Shown here piece by piece: positions 1 to 8,264 of a DNA stretch of 64,000 bases. The position numbers and the translations under genes are program-made. Source of the stretch: Clostridiales bacterium (GTDB taxonomy: Bacteria; Bacillota; Clostridia; Saccharofermentanales; DTU023); the NCBI GenBank assembly GCA_028724525.1, contig JAQYCV010000044.1:24505-88504 (forward strand), in the 5' to 3' direction. The notes beneath the pieces were generated by a model. It saw only the letters and a program-made list of their open reading frames with translations. It made no database searches and had not been told where the DNA came from. The stretch's first letter is position 1; every line of letters starts with the position of its first letter.

Positions 1-470
1 CTAACAAGGCAGACGAGGACCGGGTGAAGCTCTTTCCCAGAGATTGCCAAGTCCTAGTAGATAAACTCGCCCAGGAATTATATGACCTGACCGGCAAGCA
101 TATTGAAGTCATGATTTATGGTGACGGCGCCTTTAAGGACCCTGTAGGCAAAATTTGGGAGCTGGCAGACCCTGTCGTCTCCCCTGCCCATACCCCTGGG
201 CTCACGGGGAAACCTAATGAAATTAAGATCAAATATCTGGCGGATTCGCAGTTCCATGGTCTTTCTGCTGAAGAACAAGCAGCCAAAATTGTGGAAAGCA
301 TTAAACATAAAGATGATGATCTCGTAGGCAAAATGCAGTCCGAAGGGACGACTCCCCGCCAATACACAGACTTACTTGGCTCGATGGCCGACCTGGTATC
401 TGGTTCGGGAGATAAGGGCACTCCTTTTGTCTATATCCAAGGCTATTTCGATTCTTACGCAGATAATTAA
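1..470 (+). CDS. CofE-like protein (annotated family: coenzyme F420-0:L-glutamate ligase), 3' end only
   Basis: The reading frame is open from base 3 to a TAA at 468-470, so the gene enters from the left edge and only about 155 C-terminal residues are visible. The GTG at 24 is internal, because codons upstream of it stay open (NKADEDR before VKLFPRD). The segments YGDGAFKDPVG, WELADPVVSP and SGDKGTP recall the C-terminal part of the Firmicutes proteins annotated as F420-0:gamma-glutamyl ligase. In methanogens and actinobacteria that enzyme adds glutamate to F420-0, but most Firmicutes carrying the homologue have no known F420, so the substrate here is unknown. An intrinsic terminator follows 10 bp after the stop. 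Confidence 0.65.
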   Translation, partial: NKADEDRVKLFPRDCQVLVDKLAQELYDLTGKHIEVMIYGDGAFKDPVGKIWELADPVVSPAHTPGLTGKPNEIKIKYLADSQFHGLSAEEQAAKIVESIKHKDDDLVGKMQSEGTTPRQYTDLLGSMADLVSGSGDKGTPFVYIQGYFDSYADN

Positions 471-480
471 GTAATCAACG

Positions 481-519
481 GGCCAGGCTCATCAATGGAA
501 AAGAGAGCCTGGCTTTTTT
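481..519 (+). terminator. Intrinsic terminator of the CofE-like gene
   Basis: GCCAGGCTC (482-490) pairs with GAGCCTGGC (505-513), a perfect 9-bp stem, followed directly by six T. It separates the CofE-like gene from the tRNA promoter at 548. Confidence 0.85.
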
Positions 520-547
520 CTGCTCAATAGCCTTTTCGTCTAGAGAT

Positions 548-575
548 TTGACATCAGACGATTTTATGCTATACT
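548..575 (+). promoter_or_regulatory. Promoter of the CAT/Tyr tRNA pair
   Basis: TTGACA (548-553) and TATACT (570-575) are separated by 16 bp, about 30 bp before the first tRNA. This is a near-consensus vegetative promoter, as expected for stable RNA genes. Confidence 0.75.
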
Positions 576-606
576 AACTTTCGTCGCTCAGAAAACGACA
601 GTAAAT

Positions 607-683
607 GGGCCATTAGCTCAGTTGGTTAGAGCAGCCGGCTCATAACCGGTCGGTCCGGGGTTCAAGTCCCTGATGGCCCACCA
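607..683 (+). tRNA. tRNA with CAT anticodon (Met or lysidine-modified Ile2)
   Basis: Acceptor arms GGGCCAT (607-613) and ATGGCCC (673-679) pair fully. The D arm, a CAT anticodon within GGCTCATAACC, the TTCAAGT loop and an encoded CCA (681-683) are all present. CAT tRNAs can be elongator Met, initiator Met or Ile2. The GGCTCATAACC anticodon arm resembles that of B. subtilis Ile2 as I remember it, but the bases do not settle the identity. Confidence 0.9.
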
Positions 684-704
684 GTAAAAGTAATTATGGC
701 ACAG

Positions 705-789
<85 letters not shown>

Positions 790-793
790 TTAA

Positions 794-822
794 AGGGGCT
801 GTCTCCTAGTGAGACAGCCCCT
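794..822 (+). terminator. Hairpin after tRNA-Tyr, possible terminator
   Basis: AGGGGCTGTCTC (794-805) and GAGACAGCCCCT (811-822) form a perfect 12-bp stem. The T-run after it is poor (AGTTTATT), so termination is likely but not certain. Confidence 0.6.
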
Positions 823-828
823 AGTTTA

Positions 829-858
829 TTGACAATCTTAGGTCCAGTCCACTATGAT
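829..858 (+). promoter_or_regulatory. Promoter of tRNA-Pro
   Basis: TTGACA (829-834) and TATGAT (853-858) with an 18-bp spacer, ending 13 bp before the tRNA-Pro acceptor stem. Confidence 0.7.
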
Positions 859-871
859 TGACTGGCTGTAT

Positions 872-947
872 CGAGGTGTAGCGCAGGTGGTAGCGCGCCT
901 GCTTTGGGAGCAGGATGTCGCAGGTTCAAGTCCTGTCACCTCGACCA
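872..947 (+). tRNA. tRNA-Pro (TGG)
   Basis: Acceptor arms CGAGGTG (872-878) and CACCTCG (937-943) pair. The anticodon TGG sits in the loop TTTGGGA, TTCAAGT is present, and CCA is encoded at 945-947. Confidence 0.95.
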
Positions 948-949
948 CT

Positions 950-991
950 AGGTGATATTTCAAGCATCTGCTTTGGAATATCACCTTTTTT
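950..991 (+). terminator. Intrinsic terminator of tRNA-Pro
   Basis: AGGTGATATT (950-959) pairs perfectly with AATATCACCT (977-986), followed by a T-run to 991. Confidence 0.85.
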
Positions 992-1075
992 AATGCTTCT
1001 ATCTACTTTTTACACATAAGAATCTCCTCAATCCCCCTCCAGCCTCCATTTTCTTCACAATTATCCGCATTGGCC

Positions 1076-1104
1076 TTGTCAGACTCAAATTTTGCCCCTA
1101 TCAT
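1076..1104 (+). promoter_or_regulatory. Promoter of the metNIQ leader
   Basis: TTGTCA (1076-1081) and TATCAT (1099-1104) are exactly 17 bp apart. A start near 1111 gives a leader of about 215 nt before metN that contains the short Met-rich ORF and a terminator. Confidence 0.65.
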
Positions 1105-1147
1105 ATAGACCATCTCGACTCTTCTCCGGAAGAGATGAAAGGCAAAC

Positions 1148-1216
1148 ATGACTCAATTACAGCTTCAACTCAATAATATGATGATGTGCCACTCCAGATT
1201 TACCCGAGGAGGGTGA
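1148..1216 (+). CDS. Putative methionine leader peptide of metNIQ
   Basis: A 22-codon ORF starts with ATG at 1148 and ends with TGA at 1214-1216. A GAAAGG ribosome-binding site (1137-1142) lies 5 nt upstream. It begins MTQLQLQLNN, and codons 11-13 are three consecutive ATG (1178-1186). It lies inside the leader transcript, between the promoter (1076-1104) and an intrinsic terminator (1257-1281), in front of a methionine importer. That is the arrangement of a leader peptide whose ribosome stalls when charged Met-tRNA is scarce, as in trp, his and leu leaders. The position, start signal and Met run are seen; the function is inference. Confidence 0.65.
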   Translation: MTQLQLQLNNMMMCHSRFTRGG

Positions 1217-1256
1217 CCTTCGGGTGGCTTTAGCTGCAATGCAAAGTTTTTTCCAG

Positions 1257-1281
1257 AGTGTCCCCACGGGGGCACTTTTTT
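1257..1281 (+). terminator. Intrinsic terminator inside the metNIQ leader
   Basis: AGTGTCCC (1257-1264) pairs with GGGGCACT (1269-1276, one G-T pair), followed by a T-run 1276-1281. It lies about 47 bp before the metN start, so it must be read through for the operon to be expressed. Confidence 0.8.
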
Positions 1282-1327
1282 ATTGGCCTCATAAAGACTC
1301 CGTGATATGAAAGAAGGATAACGATCC

Positions 1328-2368
1328 ATGAGCGAGCTTCATAGCAATTCCCTTACCCCATCTGACCCCCAGGCACCCCTCCTCAGTCTGCGTCAAGTCA
1401 GTAAAACCTATGCCCATCCCGGTAAGGATACGCGCTTTGCCGCGGTGGACCAGGTGAGCTTGGACCTTTTCCCGGGCGAAATTTTAGGTATCATAGGATT
1501 TTCGGGAGCTGGCAAATCTACCCTCCTCCGCATGGTAAACCTCCTGGAAAGGCCAGACCAAGGCCAGGTGATCTTCAAAGGTCAGGACCTCTGCCAATTA
1601 TCCCCCCAAGAGCTCAAATTACAGCGTCGCAAAATCGCTATGATTTTCCAGGATTTTAATTTATTTTTACAAAGATCCGTAGAAGATAATGTGATCTATC
1701 CGCTCCGCTTGTCTGGGACTAACCGCAAAGCTGCTCAGGAAAGAGCCCACTATCTGCTAGAACTCGTTGGCCTGAAGGACAAAATCAAGGCTAGACCCGC
1801 TTCCCTGTCTGGTGGTCAAAAACAACGTGTAGCCATTGCCCGTGCTCTAGCCAATCAAGCCGACCTCCTGCTGTCTGATGAAGCGACTTCTGCTCTCGAT
1901 CCCAGTTCCAAGGATGAAATCCTCGAATTGCTAACAGATTTACGTAGCCAGCTAGGCTTAAGCATTTTGCTCATCACCCACCAAATGGAAGTCGTGAACC
2001 AGATCTGCGACCGAGTGGCCTTAATGGAAAAGGGAAAGATTGTCGAGGAAGGTAGTGTTAAGACGATTTTTAAAAACCCCAAATCTTCCGTCTCTAAATC
2101 CTTCATCCTGCCCAAGGGAGCCTTGCTAACAGATAAGACCGGAAAAAATGTTCTCCGTCTATCCTTTGATGGTCAGGAGTCCAGCCTCCCCCTCTTTTCG
2201 CAAATGGTCTTAGATACCGGGGTCGCTCCCTCCATCTTATCAGCAGATTCTCAGGTCATTGAGGGCCGGTCTTATGGCCAGCTCCTGATTCAACTGCCAG
2301 ATAGTGAAGCAGACCAAAGCAGAATACTCAATTGGCTTACCCTCCATCAGGTGAGCCATGAATTCTAG
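1328..2368 (+). CDS. metN: Methionine ABC transporter, ATP-binding protein MetN
   Basis: This 346-residue cytoplasmic ATPase drives methionine import. Walker A GFSGAGKST is at 57-65, the Q-loop glutamine at 108, the signature LSGGQ at 160-164 and Walker B LLLSDEAT near 181-187. The region after about 260 fits the C-terminal NIL domain, which in MetN homologues binds methionine and inhibits transport (known for the family). The Walker B aspartate is preceded by Ser rather than the usual Cys. It is the first gene of metN-metI-metQ, 32 bp before metI, and sits downstream of the attenuator-like leader, so methionine supply probably controls the operon. Confidence 0.93.
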   Translation: MSELHSNSLTPSDPQAPLLSLRQVSKTYAHPGKDTRFAAVDQVSLDLFPGEILGIIGFSGAGKSTLLRMVNLLERPDQGQVIFKGQDLCQLSPQELKLQRRKIAMIFQDFNLFLQRSVEDNVIYPLRLSGTNRKAAQERAHYLLELVGLKDKIKARPASLSGGQKQRVAIARALANQADLLLSDEATSALDPSSKDEILELLTDLRSQLGLSILLITHQMEVVNQICDRVALMEKGKIVEEGSVKTIFKNPKSSVSKSFILPKGALLTDKTGKNVLRLSFDGQESSLPLFSQMVLDTGVAPSILSADSQVIEGRSYGQLLIQLPDSEADQSRILNWLTLHQVSHEF

Positions 2369-2400
2369 AAAATCCTAGCGAAGTCAAAAAGGAGGATCCT

Positions 2401-3057
2401 ATGTCATTATCTCAAATCCAGCAATTACTGACCCAAGGCTTAATGGAAAGCCTCTACATGCTCATCGCGACTACGCTCTTGTCTTACGCTTTAGGTTTAC
2501 CTTTAGGAATTCTGCTCTTCCACAGCTCACCCGATGGCCTAAAACCTCAAAGGCTCCTCTATAAGATCCTCAGCCTAATCGTAAACATCCTACGTTCAGT
2601 CCCCTTCCTTATTTTGATGGTCTATGTCATTCCCCTTACCAGAGCCATAGCTGGGACCAGTATTGGTCCGACCGCTGCTGTTATTCCTTTAACTCTATCA
2701 GCCTTTCCTTTTGTGGGCCGGCTGGTGGAATCCAGCTTACGGGAGGTGCCTCGCGGGATCATCGATGCCGCACGCTCGATGGGCGCCTCTGACAGAGAAA
2801 TCTTATGGGATGTTCTATTGTCTGAAGCCAAGCCCTCCATCCTGTCAGGCGGCATTATTGCTGCGGTCAATATCATTTCCTACTCTGCCATGGCCGGCTT
2901 TATCGGCGGGGGCGGACTAGGCTCCATAGCCATTAACTATGGTTACAATCGCTATAACACCCAAGTCATGACCTGGACCGTCATACTCATTGTCATCCTT
3001 GTTCAGCTTATCGAAGGCCTCGGTCATCGTTTACTCAAAAAAATAAGCAAGTATTAA
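2401..3057 (+). CDS. metI: Methionine ABC transporter permease MetI
   Basis: A 218-residue integral membrane protein with about five hydrophobic helices. The permease EAA loop is visible as DAARSMGASDREI near residues 122-134, the site that docks on MetN. A strong AGGAGG lies 6 nt before the ATG. It is the second gene of the metNIQ operon and 23 bp before metQ. Length and order match the family. Confidence 0.93.
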   Translation: MSLSQIQQLLTQGLMESLYMLIATTLLSYALGLPLGILLFHSSPDGLKPQRLLYKILSLIVNILRSVPFLILMVYVIPLTRAIAGTSIGPTAAVIPLTLSAFPFVGRLVESSLREVPRGIIDAARSMGASDREILWDVLLSEAKPSILSGGIIAAVNIISYSAMAGFIGGGGLGSIAINYGYNRYNTQVMTWTVILIVILVQLIEGLGHRLLKKISKY

Positions 3058-3080
3058 GTCAAATAGATAGGAGAAAAATC

Positions 3081-3989
3081 ATGAAAAAACTTGTATACTT
3101 TGTCAGCGTTATCGTACTCAGTCTCGTACTCATCAGCCAGGCGGCCTGCGCCCCCACGACCGGGGATCAAAAGCCTAGCCAGACGTCCCAAGAAAGCACC
3201 AGCAAGGCAGTAGAAACAACTGACCAAGCAAGTGACAAAGCTCAAGACCTCGTCAAAATCAAGGTAGCCGCTTCCCCTCAGCCCCATGCTGAGATTTTAG
3301 GGGCAGTCAAAGATCAATTAAAGGAAGAAGGCATTGGCCTAGAAATTATTGAATTTACCGACTATGTCCTACCCAATATCGCCACCCAGGAAGGCGACGT
3401 GGATGCCAACTACTTCCAGCATAAGCCTTACTTAGACCAATTCAATGCAGAAAACAAAACAGACCTCGTCTCTTTAGGGCCTGTACATTATGAGCCTTTT
3501 GCCCTCTATCCGGGAAAACTCAAGAGCCTTGATAATGTCAAAGAGGGGGCCACTGTAGGCATTCCCAATGACGTCTCTAACCAGGCCCGCGCCCTGCTCT
3601 TGCTCCAAGATTTAGGCTGGATCAGCCTGCCCCAAGATAAAGACAGTCTGGAGCTCACCATTCTGGATATTGCCGAGAACCCTCACAAGTTAAAATTTTC
3701 TGAATTGGCCGCAGCCCAATTACCCCGCAGTCTGGACGACTTGGACTATGCTATTATCAATGGTAACTATGCCCTTGAAGCAGGTCTTTCTGTGGCAGAC
3801 GATGCTTTGGCAGTTGAAAAAGAAGACTCTCTAGCAGCCACGACATATGCGAATATTCTGGCCGCAAGTAAGGACCGGGCGGATGATCCCAACCTAGCCA
3901 AACTCTATCAAGCTTTACAGAGCGAGACGGTTAAGGCTTTCTTGGCTGAAAAATACCAGGGCGCCGTCCTCCCTGTACAGGGAGACTAA
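3081..3989 (+). CDS. metQ: Methionine-binding lipoprotein MetQ
   Basis: A 302-residue substrate-binding lipoprotein. The signal peptide (KK then a hydrophobic stretch 4-19) ends in QAAC, with Cys23 as the likely lipidated residue. A Ser/Thr/Gln-rich linker to about 58 precedes a NlpA-type domain starting KIKVAASPQPHAEIL; EGDVDANYFQHKPYL is typical of the family. It would capture methionine outside the membrane and deliver it to MetI/MetN. It is the last gene of the operon; a hairpin follows 10 bp after the stop. Confidence 0.93.
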   Translation: MKKLVYFVSVIVLSLVLISQAACAPTTGDQKPSQTSQESTSKAVETTDQASDKAQDLVKIKVAASPQPHAEILGAVKDQLKEEGIGLEIIEFTDYVLPNIATQEGDVDANYFQHKPYLDQFNAENKTDLVSLGPVHYEPFALYPGKLKSLDNVKEGATVGIPNDVSNQARALLLLQDLGWISLPQDKDSLELTILDIAENPHKLKFSELAAAQLPRSLDDLDYAIINGNYALEAGLSVADDALAVEKEDSLAATTYANILAASKDRADDPNLAKLYQALQSETVKAFLAEKYQGAVLPVQGD

Positions 3990-3998
3990 GCGATAACA

Positions 3999-4034
3999 CC
4001 CAGCTTGATCCGGTAATTCGGTCAGGCTGGGCTT
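3999..4034 (+). terminator. Hairpin after metQ, weak terminator
   Basis: CCCAGCTTGA (3999-4008) pairs with TCAGGCTGGG (4022-4031) with one G-T pair. Only a short CTT follows, so termination may be partial and 4054 could be read through. Confidence 0.45.
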
Positions 4035-4053
4035 CCATATTGAGGAATAATAT

Positions 4054-4725
4054 ATGTTTGACACAAATGCAGCCTATTTCTTTGATCTGCAAGACACCTG
4101 GGCTAAAGATCTCCTAGATGGATGCAACCCGGTGTGGGAAGCCCTGCCGGCCTTGAGGGATTTCATCCTTAAGCTACAAGGCCAGCTCAATCTCGCCGAT
4201 TACCAAATTATAGGGCAAGACCAGGATGTCTATGTCCATAGAAGTGCCCAAATAGCCCCCTCTTGCGTCTTGCAAGGCCCTAGCATCATTGGGCCCGGGG
4301 TAGAATTAAGGCCCAATGTCTTTATCCGTTCCACTGCCTTAATCGAGGCAGGAGCGACTGTAGGTTTTTCGGTCGAAATTAAAAATGCCCTTCTTCTGCC
4401 GGGGGCCAATCTAGCCCACTTCAACTACTGTGGGGACTCTATTTTGGGCAAGCATGCCCATCTAGGGGCAGGCGCCATAACCTCCAATCTCAAGTCAGAC
4501 CATTCCTTAGTTACCATACAATCGGGTACTGAAAAACTTCCAACTGGTCTCAAGAAATTCGGGGCCATTATTGGAGACCAGGCGGAAATCGGTTGCAATG
4601 CTGTCCTCAATCCCGGCAGTCTTATAGGCCCGGCTTCCCGAGTCTATCCCCTATCCATGTTTAGAGGCTACTTACCTACCCGCCATATCTTTAAGCAAAA
4701 TGGCCAGATTATCGCGCTTCAGTAA
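4054..4725 (+). CDS. Left-handed beta-helix (hexapeptide repeat) protein, GlmU/UDP-GlcNAc pyrophosphorylase-like
   Basis: 223 residues. From about residue 60 the sequence shows isoleucine-patch hexapeptide repeats (for example IGPGVELRPNVFIR, GAGAITSNLKSD, IGDQAEIGCNAVLNPGSLIG). This is the left-handed beta-helix fold of sugar nucleotidyl/acyl transferases. The tail VYPLSMFRGYLP matches short Firmicutes proteins annotated as UDP-N-acetylglucosamine pyrophosphorylase, but the GlmU N-terminal uridylyltransferase domain is absent, so that name should not be read as a proven activity. The 3' end overlaps the convergent pseudouridine synthase gene by 17 bp. Confidence 0.7.
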   Translation: MFDTNAAYFFDLQDTWAKDLLDGCNPVWEALPALRDFILKLQGQLNLADYQIIGQDQDVYVHRSAQIAPSCVLQGPSIIGPGVELRPNVFIRSTALIEAGATVGFSVEIKNALLLPGANLAHFNYCGDSILGKHAHLGAGAITSNLKSDHSLVTIQSGTEKLPTGLKKFGAIIGDQAEIGCNAVLNPGSLIGPASRVYPLSMFRGYLPTRHIFKQNGQIIALQ

Positions 4726-5455
4726 AGAGCAGGTCTGAGAAGTAAGTCCAAGGAGAAGTCTGGGGACAATCTGCCCAGACTTCTATTCTTTCCTGGCGAA
4801 CAGGATGTTGAAAGGCCAGGCCAGAAGCAAATAAAGCAGGCCAGGCAAAAGTCTGATCAAAAGAATCATTCAGGCCATAGCGCCGGTCTGCCAGCAAGGG
4901 CCAAGACCGCGAAGCACACTGGACACGGATCTGATGTGGCCGTCCTGTATGGAGTTGAATCTTCAAAAGACTGAGCCTACCAGCCCCCGGGACTTCTCGG
5001 CTGGCGAGCCGCTGGCAAGTAAGGCTACATAGCCGGCCAGAGGGATCAAGAACATATCTCCCCTTGCGAGTTTCCCTAGAGATATAGTCCTGCCAAACTG
5101 CCGACTCAGGCTCAACCTGGCCACGTACGATAGCATAGTAGGTCTTTTCAAATTTTTGGCGGCGGATGAGATCCGACAGACGAGAAGCTGCCTTAGAGGT
5201 CTTGGCAAAGACCATTACGCCCCCTACAGGTTGGTCTAACCTATGCACCAGGCCAAGCCAGGCTTGACCTGGCTTATCATACTTGTCGACTAAATAGGCT
5301 TTCAGGATATTCAAAATATCTGCCTTACCCGAATAATCCGCCTGGGCTAAGAGGCCGGGAGGCTTGAGGGCGAAAAGCAAATGGTTATCCTCATAAAGGA
5401 TAGGGACAGGATAGGCGGGGGCAAAATCCGCTGTGTAAGTTTCAACTACGGGCAT
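4709..5455 (-). CDS. RluA-family pseudouridine synthase
   Basis: 248 residues, cytoplasmic. The catalytic motif HRLDQPVGG at 71-79 holds the essential aspartate D74, and LHTGRPHQIR is the second family signature. It isomerises uridine to pseudouridine in rRNA or tRNA; the exact site cannot be read from sequence. No N-terminal S4 domain is present. AGGAG lies 5 nt before the ATG at 5453-5455. Confidence 0.85.
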   Translation of the reverse strand: MPVVETYTADFAPAYPVPILYEDNHLLFALKPPGLLAQADYSGKADILNILKAYLVDKYDKPGQAWLGLVHRLDQPVGGVMVFAKTSKAASRLSDLIRRQKFEKTYYAIVRGQVEPESAVWQDYISRETRKGRYVLDPSGRLCSLTCQRLASREVPGAGRLSLLKIQLHTGRPHQIRVQCASRSWPLLADRRYGLNDSFDQTFAWPALFASGLAFQHPVRQERIEVWADCPQTSPWTYFSDLLFTEAR

Positions 5456-5581
5456 ACAGGCTCCTTCTATGCTCCAAGCATAGCATCTCTTGGGCCTGCA
5501 ATCCTAGCGGGCATGTTATATAATTTTTACAGACCAAAAGTGAGCCTTATAGGCATGTGTAATTCATGAGGTGAGGAAGAT

Positions 5582-6283
5582 ATGAACGCTAAGCCTGTCA
5601 TTTTAATAGCTGATGATGACCGTGTGGTGCATGAGTCTCTTGGTCTCTACCTGAAGGAAGAGAACTATGACTATGTATCTGCTTATGATGGCGAAGAGGC
5701 CATCGAAGCCTTTCACAAGCAAAATATAGACCTAATCATTTTAGATATTATGATGCCTAAGAAATCAGGCATTGATGTCTGTAAAGAAGTACGGCGGGAG
5801 AGCAAGGTCCCTATTATCATGCTGACCGCTAAAGGTGAAGAAATTGACCGTATCCTGGGCTTAGAATTAGGCGCCGATGATTACATCGTCAAACCCTTTA
5901 GCCCCAGGGAGGTCATTGCCCGAATTAAGGCTATCTTCCGCCGGCTCGACACATCGGATTCAGAAGATGACCGGAATTTAGTCCGCTATGATAGTCTGGA
6001 AATCAATCTGGGCAATTACCAGGTCTTGGTAGACCAAAAACCTGTCGCCTTTACCCCTAAGGAAGTAGAGATCTTATATCTGCTGGCCTCTAATCCCGGC
6101 CAAGTCTTTGACAGAGAGACCATCCTTTCCCGCATCTGGGGTTATGACTATTTTGGTGATACCCGAACTGTTGATACCCATATTAAGCGCATCCGGCAAA
6201 AAATTAATTGTGAAGACCATAGCTACTCTCTTTTGACGGTCTACGGGGTCGGCTATAAATTCGATCCAGGCCCCAAGGCTTAG
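5582..6283 (+). CDS. OmpR/PhoB-type response regulator
   Basis: 233 residues. The receiver domain has acidic residues D11-D13, the phosphorylation site D55 in LIILDIMMPK and K104 in IVKPF. The winged-helix DNA-binding domain (about 130-228) ends in TVDTHIKRIRQKI and VYGVGYKF. It pairs with the kinase gene 19 bp downstream. A TATAAT at 5519-5524 with no clear -35 is the only promoter hint. It resembles the WalR/PhoP group; which signal it answers cannot be decided from the sequence. Confidence 0.9.
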   Translation: MNAKPVILIADDDRVVHESLGLYLKEENYDYVSAYDGEEAIEAFHKQNIDLIILDIMMPKKSGIDVCKEVRRESKVPIIMLTAKGEEIDRILGLELGADDYIVKPFSPREVIARIKAIFRRLDTSDSEDDRNLVRYDSLEINLGNYQVLVDQKPVAFTPKEVEILYLLASNPGQVFDRETILSRIWGYDYFGDTRTVDTHIKRIRQKINCEDHSYSLLTVYGVGYKFDPGPKA

Positions 6284-6302
6284 GAGAGCTTGAGGCCCAG
6301 AC

Positions 6303-8264
6303 ATGTTTAAATTATCCGACAGCTTATTCTTTCGTAGGATTATCAGTATCCTCATCTTGTCGCTCCTTGTCTGGGCCTTGGCTACTAATGCCCTCTTCAC
6401 TATGATCTCCCGCCCCCTTCTAGTCGCCAACCGATCTAAGGACCTCTTTCCCCAGGCTCACTGGATTGCCGAGCAGGCAGGACCCTATTTTCTCAAAGAG
6501 GATGAGCTCGTGGAAAATATGGTGAACATTTCCTACAATTTTTTTAATGTTTGGACTATTGTGAATTTTGCGGACGGTCGCAGCTTAGCCACCCCCCTGC
6601 CCGATAAATTAAGCCAAGAAGTTAAAGACAATATTCTTGAACAGGCTCTCTACCTCAACCAGGACTATCTGGATAGCTTCCCCGCCCAGGGACTAGATGA
6701 AGCAGGCTATGCTTTGGAAGACGGCATACAGGCAGAGGATCCCAAGCTTCAAGAGTTTCTCCAGGGCAAGCACGGCACTATTGTGCTGAAATCAACGAAT
6801 GATGAGTATCTCTTTGTCCTGGTCCCCATCTACTCTCAAGAGTTTAGCCAGCTCAGCCGCAGGCCCTTAGGGACAGTCATCATGATCCAGCCCCTGGCAG
6901 AATTTAACCTCTCGATTTCCAGCCTCAATCTTTCGCTTTTTTTGGCCTCTGTTGGCTGCGGTCTTCTTCTCCTTCTTCCCGCGGTTTATTCGACCCGTCG
7001 CCTGGTCCAGCCCCTACACAATATCCGCAAAGTGGCCATGTCTATTACCAAGGGGGACTTCAGCCAGAGCGTCAGTTTTAATCCCGATAAGCACGATGAA
7101 ATCACCGATTTAGCTAAGTCTATCAACCACATGAGCGAAAGTTTAAGTCGATCCTTGGCGGCCTTAAATCTCGAACGCAAGCAATTGAAAGAGATTGTGG
7201 ACGGGATCAGCGAGGGAATTATTGCGGTAGACAACACCGGTAAGATTACGCAAACCAATGAAATTATCTGGGAACTCTTCCAGCGCAACAAAGACTTCTA
7301 CACCGCCGAGGACTTGGTTGCTTCAGTCGGCCTTGAGCCCCTCTTCCGCTTGTGTTTAGACCAAGGCCAGGAGGTCAGTGAGCATATTCAATTAGGGGAC
7401 GACAAAAAGATCATCCAAGCATCGATTAACCCTATTTTTGACCACAAGCATAACGTGTCTGCCGCCGTCGGCCTCTTCCGAGATGTAACCAAGAGCACCC
7501 GGCTGGAACAAACGCGGAGAGACTATATCGCTAATGTTTCACATGAACTTCGCACTCCAATCACAGCCATGCGGGCCCTGATTGAACCCCTCCGTGATGG
7601 CATGGTCAAAAGTGAGGAAGACAAGCAACGCTACTATGACATTATCCTGCACGAGACTCTACGCCTGTCACGCTTGATTGACGATATGTTAGAGCTATCC
7701 CGCCTGCAGTCCGGAACAAGTTTTATTGAACAGGGACCCATTAACTTAAAAATCTTTTTAGACCATCTCGCGCCCCAGATGGACCTCATGACGCAAGAAA
7801 AATCTATTCAATTCCAAGTCCAAGGCATGGACCAGGACCTGGCGACCATTTGGGGTAATGAGGACCGCATCGAACAAATTCTCCTGACCTATCTCGATAA
7901 TGCTTTAAAGTTTACCCCTGAAGGGGGTTTGATTATTCTCAGAGCCAGACCGACTCCCCAGAAAATGTTCCTGGAAATTGAAGACAATGGCGCCGGCATT
8001 GCCCCCGAAGATATTCCTTATGTGTTTGAACGCTTCTACAAGGCTGATAAAGCCCATAATGAAGCCGGGACAGGACTGGGCCTCTCCATAGCCAAGGCCC
8101 TGGCAGAACAGCTTAAAATGACCGTTTCCGTGCGTTCTACCCAGGGTCAGGGGGCTGTCTTCAGCTTAGGTATTCAATATGCCGCCGACGTCATGCAAAA
8201 AGAGACGCATATGAAGGAAGTCTTTGATTTTTCAGATGCAGAGACAGGAGAAACAAATGACTGA
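6303..8264 (+). CDS. Membrane sensor histidine kinase (PhoR/WalK-like)
   Basis: 653 residues. TM1 is about 13-36, an extracellular domain about 37-208, TM2 about 211-230, HAMP about 231-285 and a PAS-like domain about 290-395. HisKA follows with the phospho-acceptor His414 in NVSHELRTPI, then a HATPase_c domain with N box NALKFTPEGG and G boxes DNGAGIAPED and GTGLGLSIAK. It is the partner of the response regulator just upstream. Its stop overlaps the next start in ATGACTGA (8257-8264), so the pseudouridine synthase is translationally coupled to it. Confidence 0.9.
   Translation: MFKLSDSLFFRRIISILILSLLVWALATNALFTMISRPLLVANRSKDLFPQAHWIAEQAGPYFLKEDELVENMVNISYNFFNVWTIVNFADGRSLATPLPDKLSQEVKDNILEQALYLNQDYLDSFPAQGLDEAGYALEDGIQAEDPKLQEFLQGKHGTIVLKSTNDEYLFVLVPIYSQEFSQLSRRPLGTVIMIQPLAEFNLSISSLNLSLFLASVGCGLLLLLPAVYSTRRLVQPLHNIRKVAMSITKGDFSQSVSFNPDKHDEITDLAKSINHMSESLSRSLAALNLERKQLKEIVDGISEGIIAVDNTGKITQTNEIIWELFQRNKDFYTAEDLVASVGLEPLFRLCLDQGQEVSEHIQLGDDKKIIQASINPIFDHKHNVSAAVGLFRDVTKSTRLEQTRRDYIANVSHELRTPITAMRALIEPLRDGMVKSEEDKQRYYDIILHETLRLSRLIDDMLELSRLQSGTSFIEQGPINLKIFLDHLAPQMDLMTQEKSIQFQVQGMDQDLATIWGNEDRIEQILLTYLDNALKFTPEGGLIILRARPTPQKMFLEIEDNGAGIAPEDIPYVFERFYKADKAHNEAGTGLGLSIAKALAEQLKMTVSVRSTQGQGAVFSLGIQYAADVMQKETHMKEVFDFSDAETGETND

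Larger units (their letters stand above)
1119..1281 (+). promoter_or_regulatory. metN leader: Candidate transcription attenuator of metNIQ
   Basis: The leader RNA can form several stems. CTCTTC/GAAGAG (1119-1124 with 1129-1134) lies just before the ribosome-binding site. ATTACAGCT (1156-1164) pairs with AGCTGCAAT (1232-1240) with one A-C mismatch. GCCAC (1188-1192) pairs with GTGGC (1224-1228). ACCCGAGG (1202-1209) pairs with CCTTCGGGT (1218-1225, one G-T), with the leader stop codon in its loop. The stems at 1188-1192 and 1202-1209 compete for 1224-1225, and the Met codons lie between the arms of the first long stem, so a stalled ribosome would change the fold. I saw no T-box core (TGGNACC) and no SAM riboswitch core. 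Confidence 0.5.

Noticed and set aside
1186..1256. Possible T-box or SAM riboswitch before metN
   Set aside because: AGGGTGACC at 1210-1218 is only loosely like the T-box core (AGGGTGGNACCGCG) and has no TGGN bulge; no S-box core is present. The Met-codon ORF explains the leader better.
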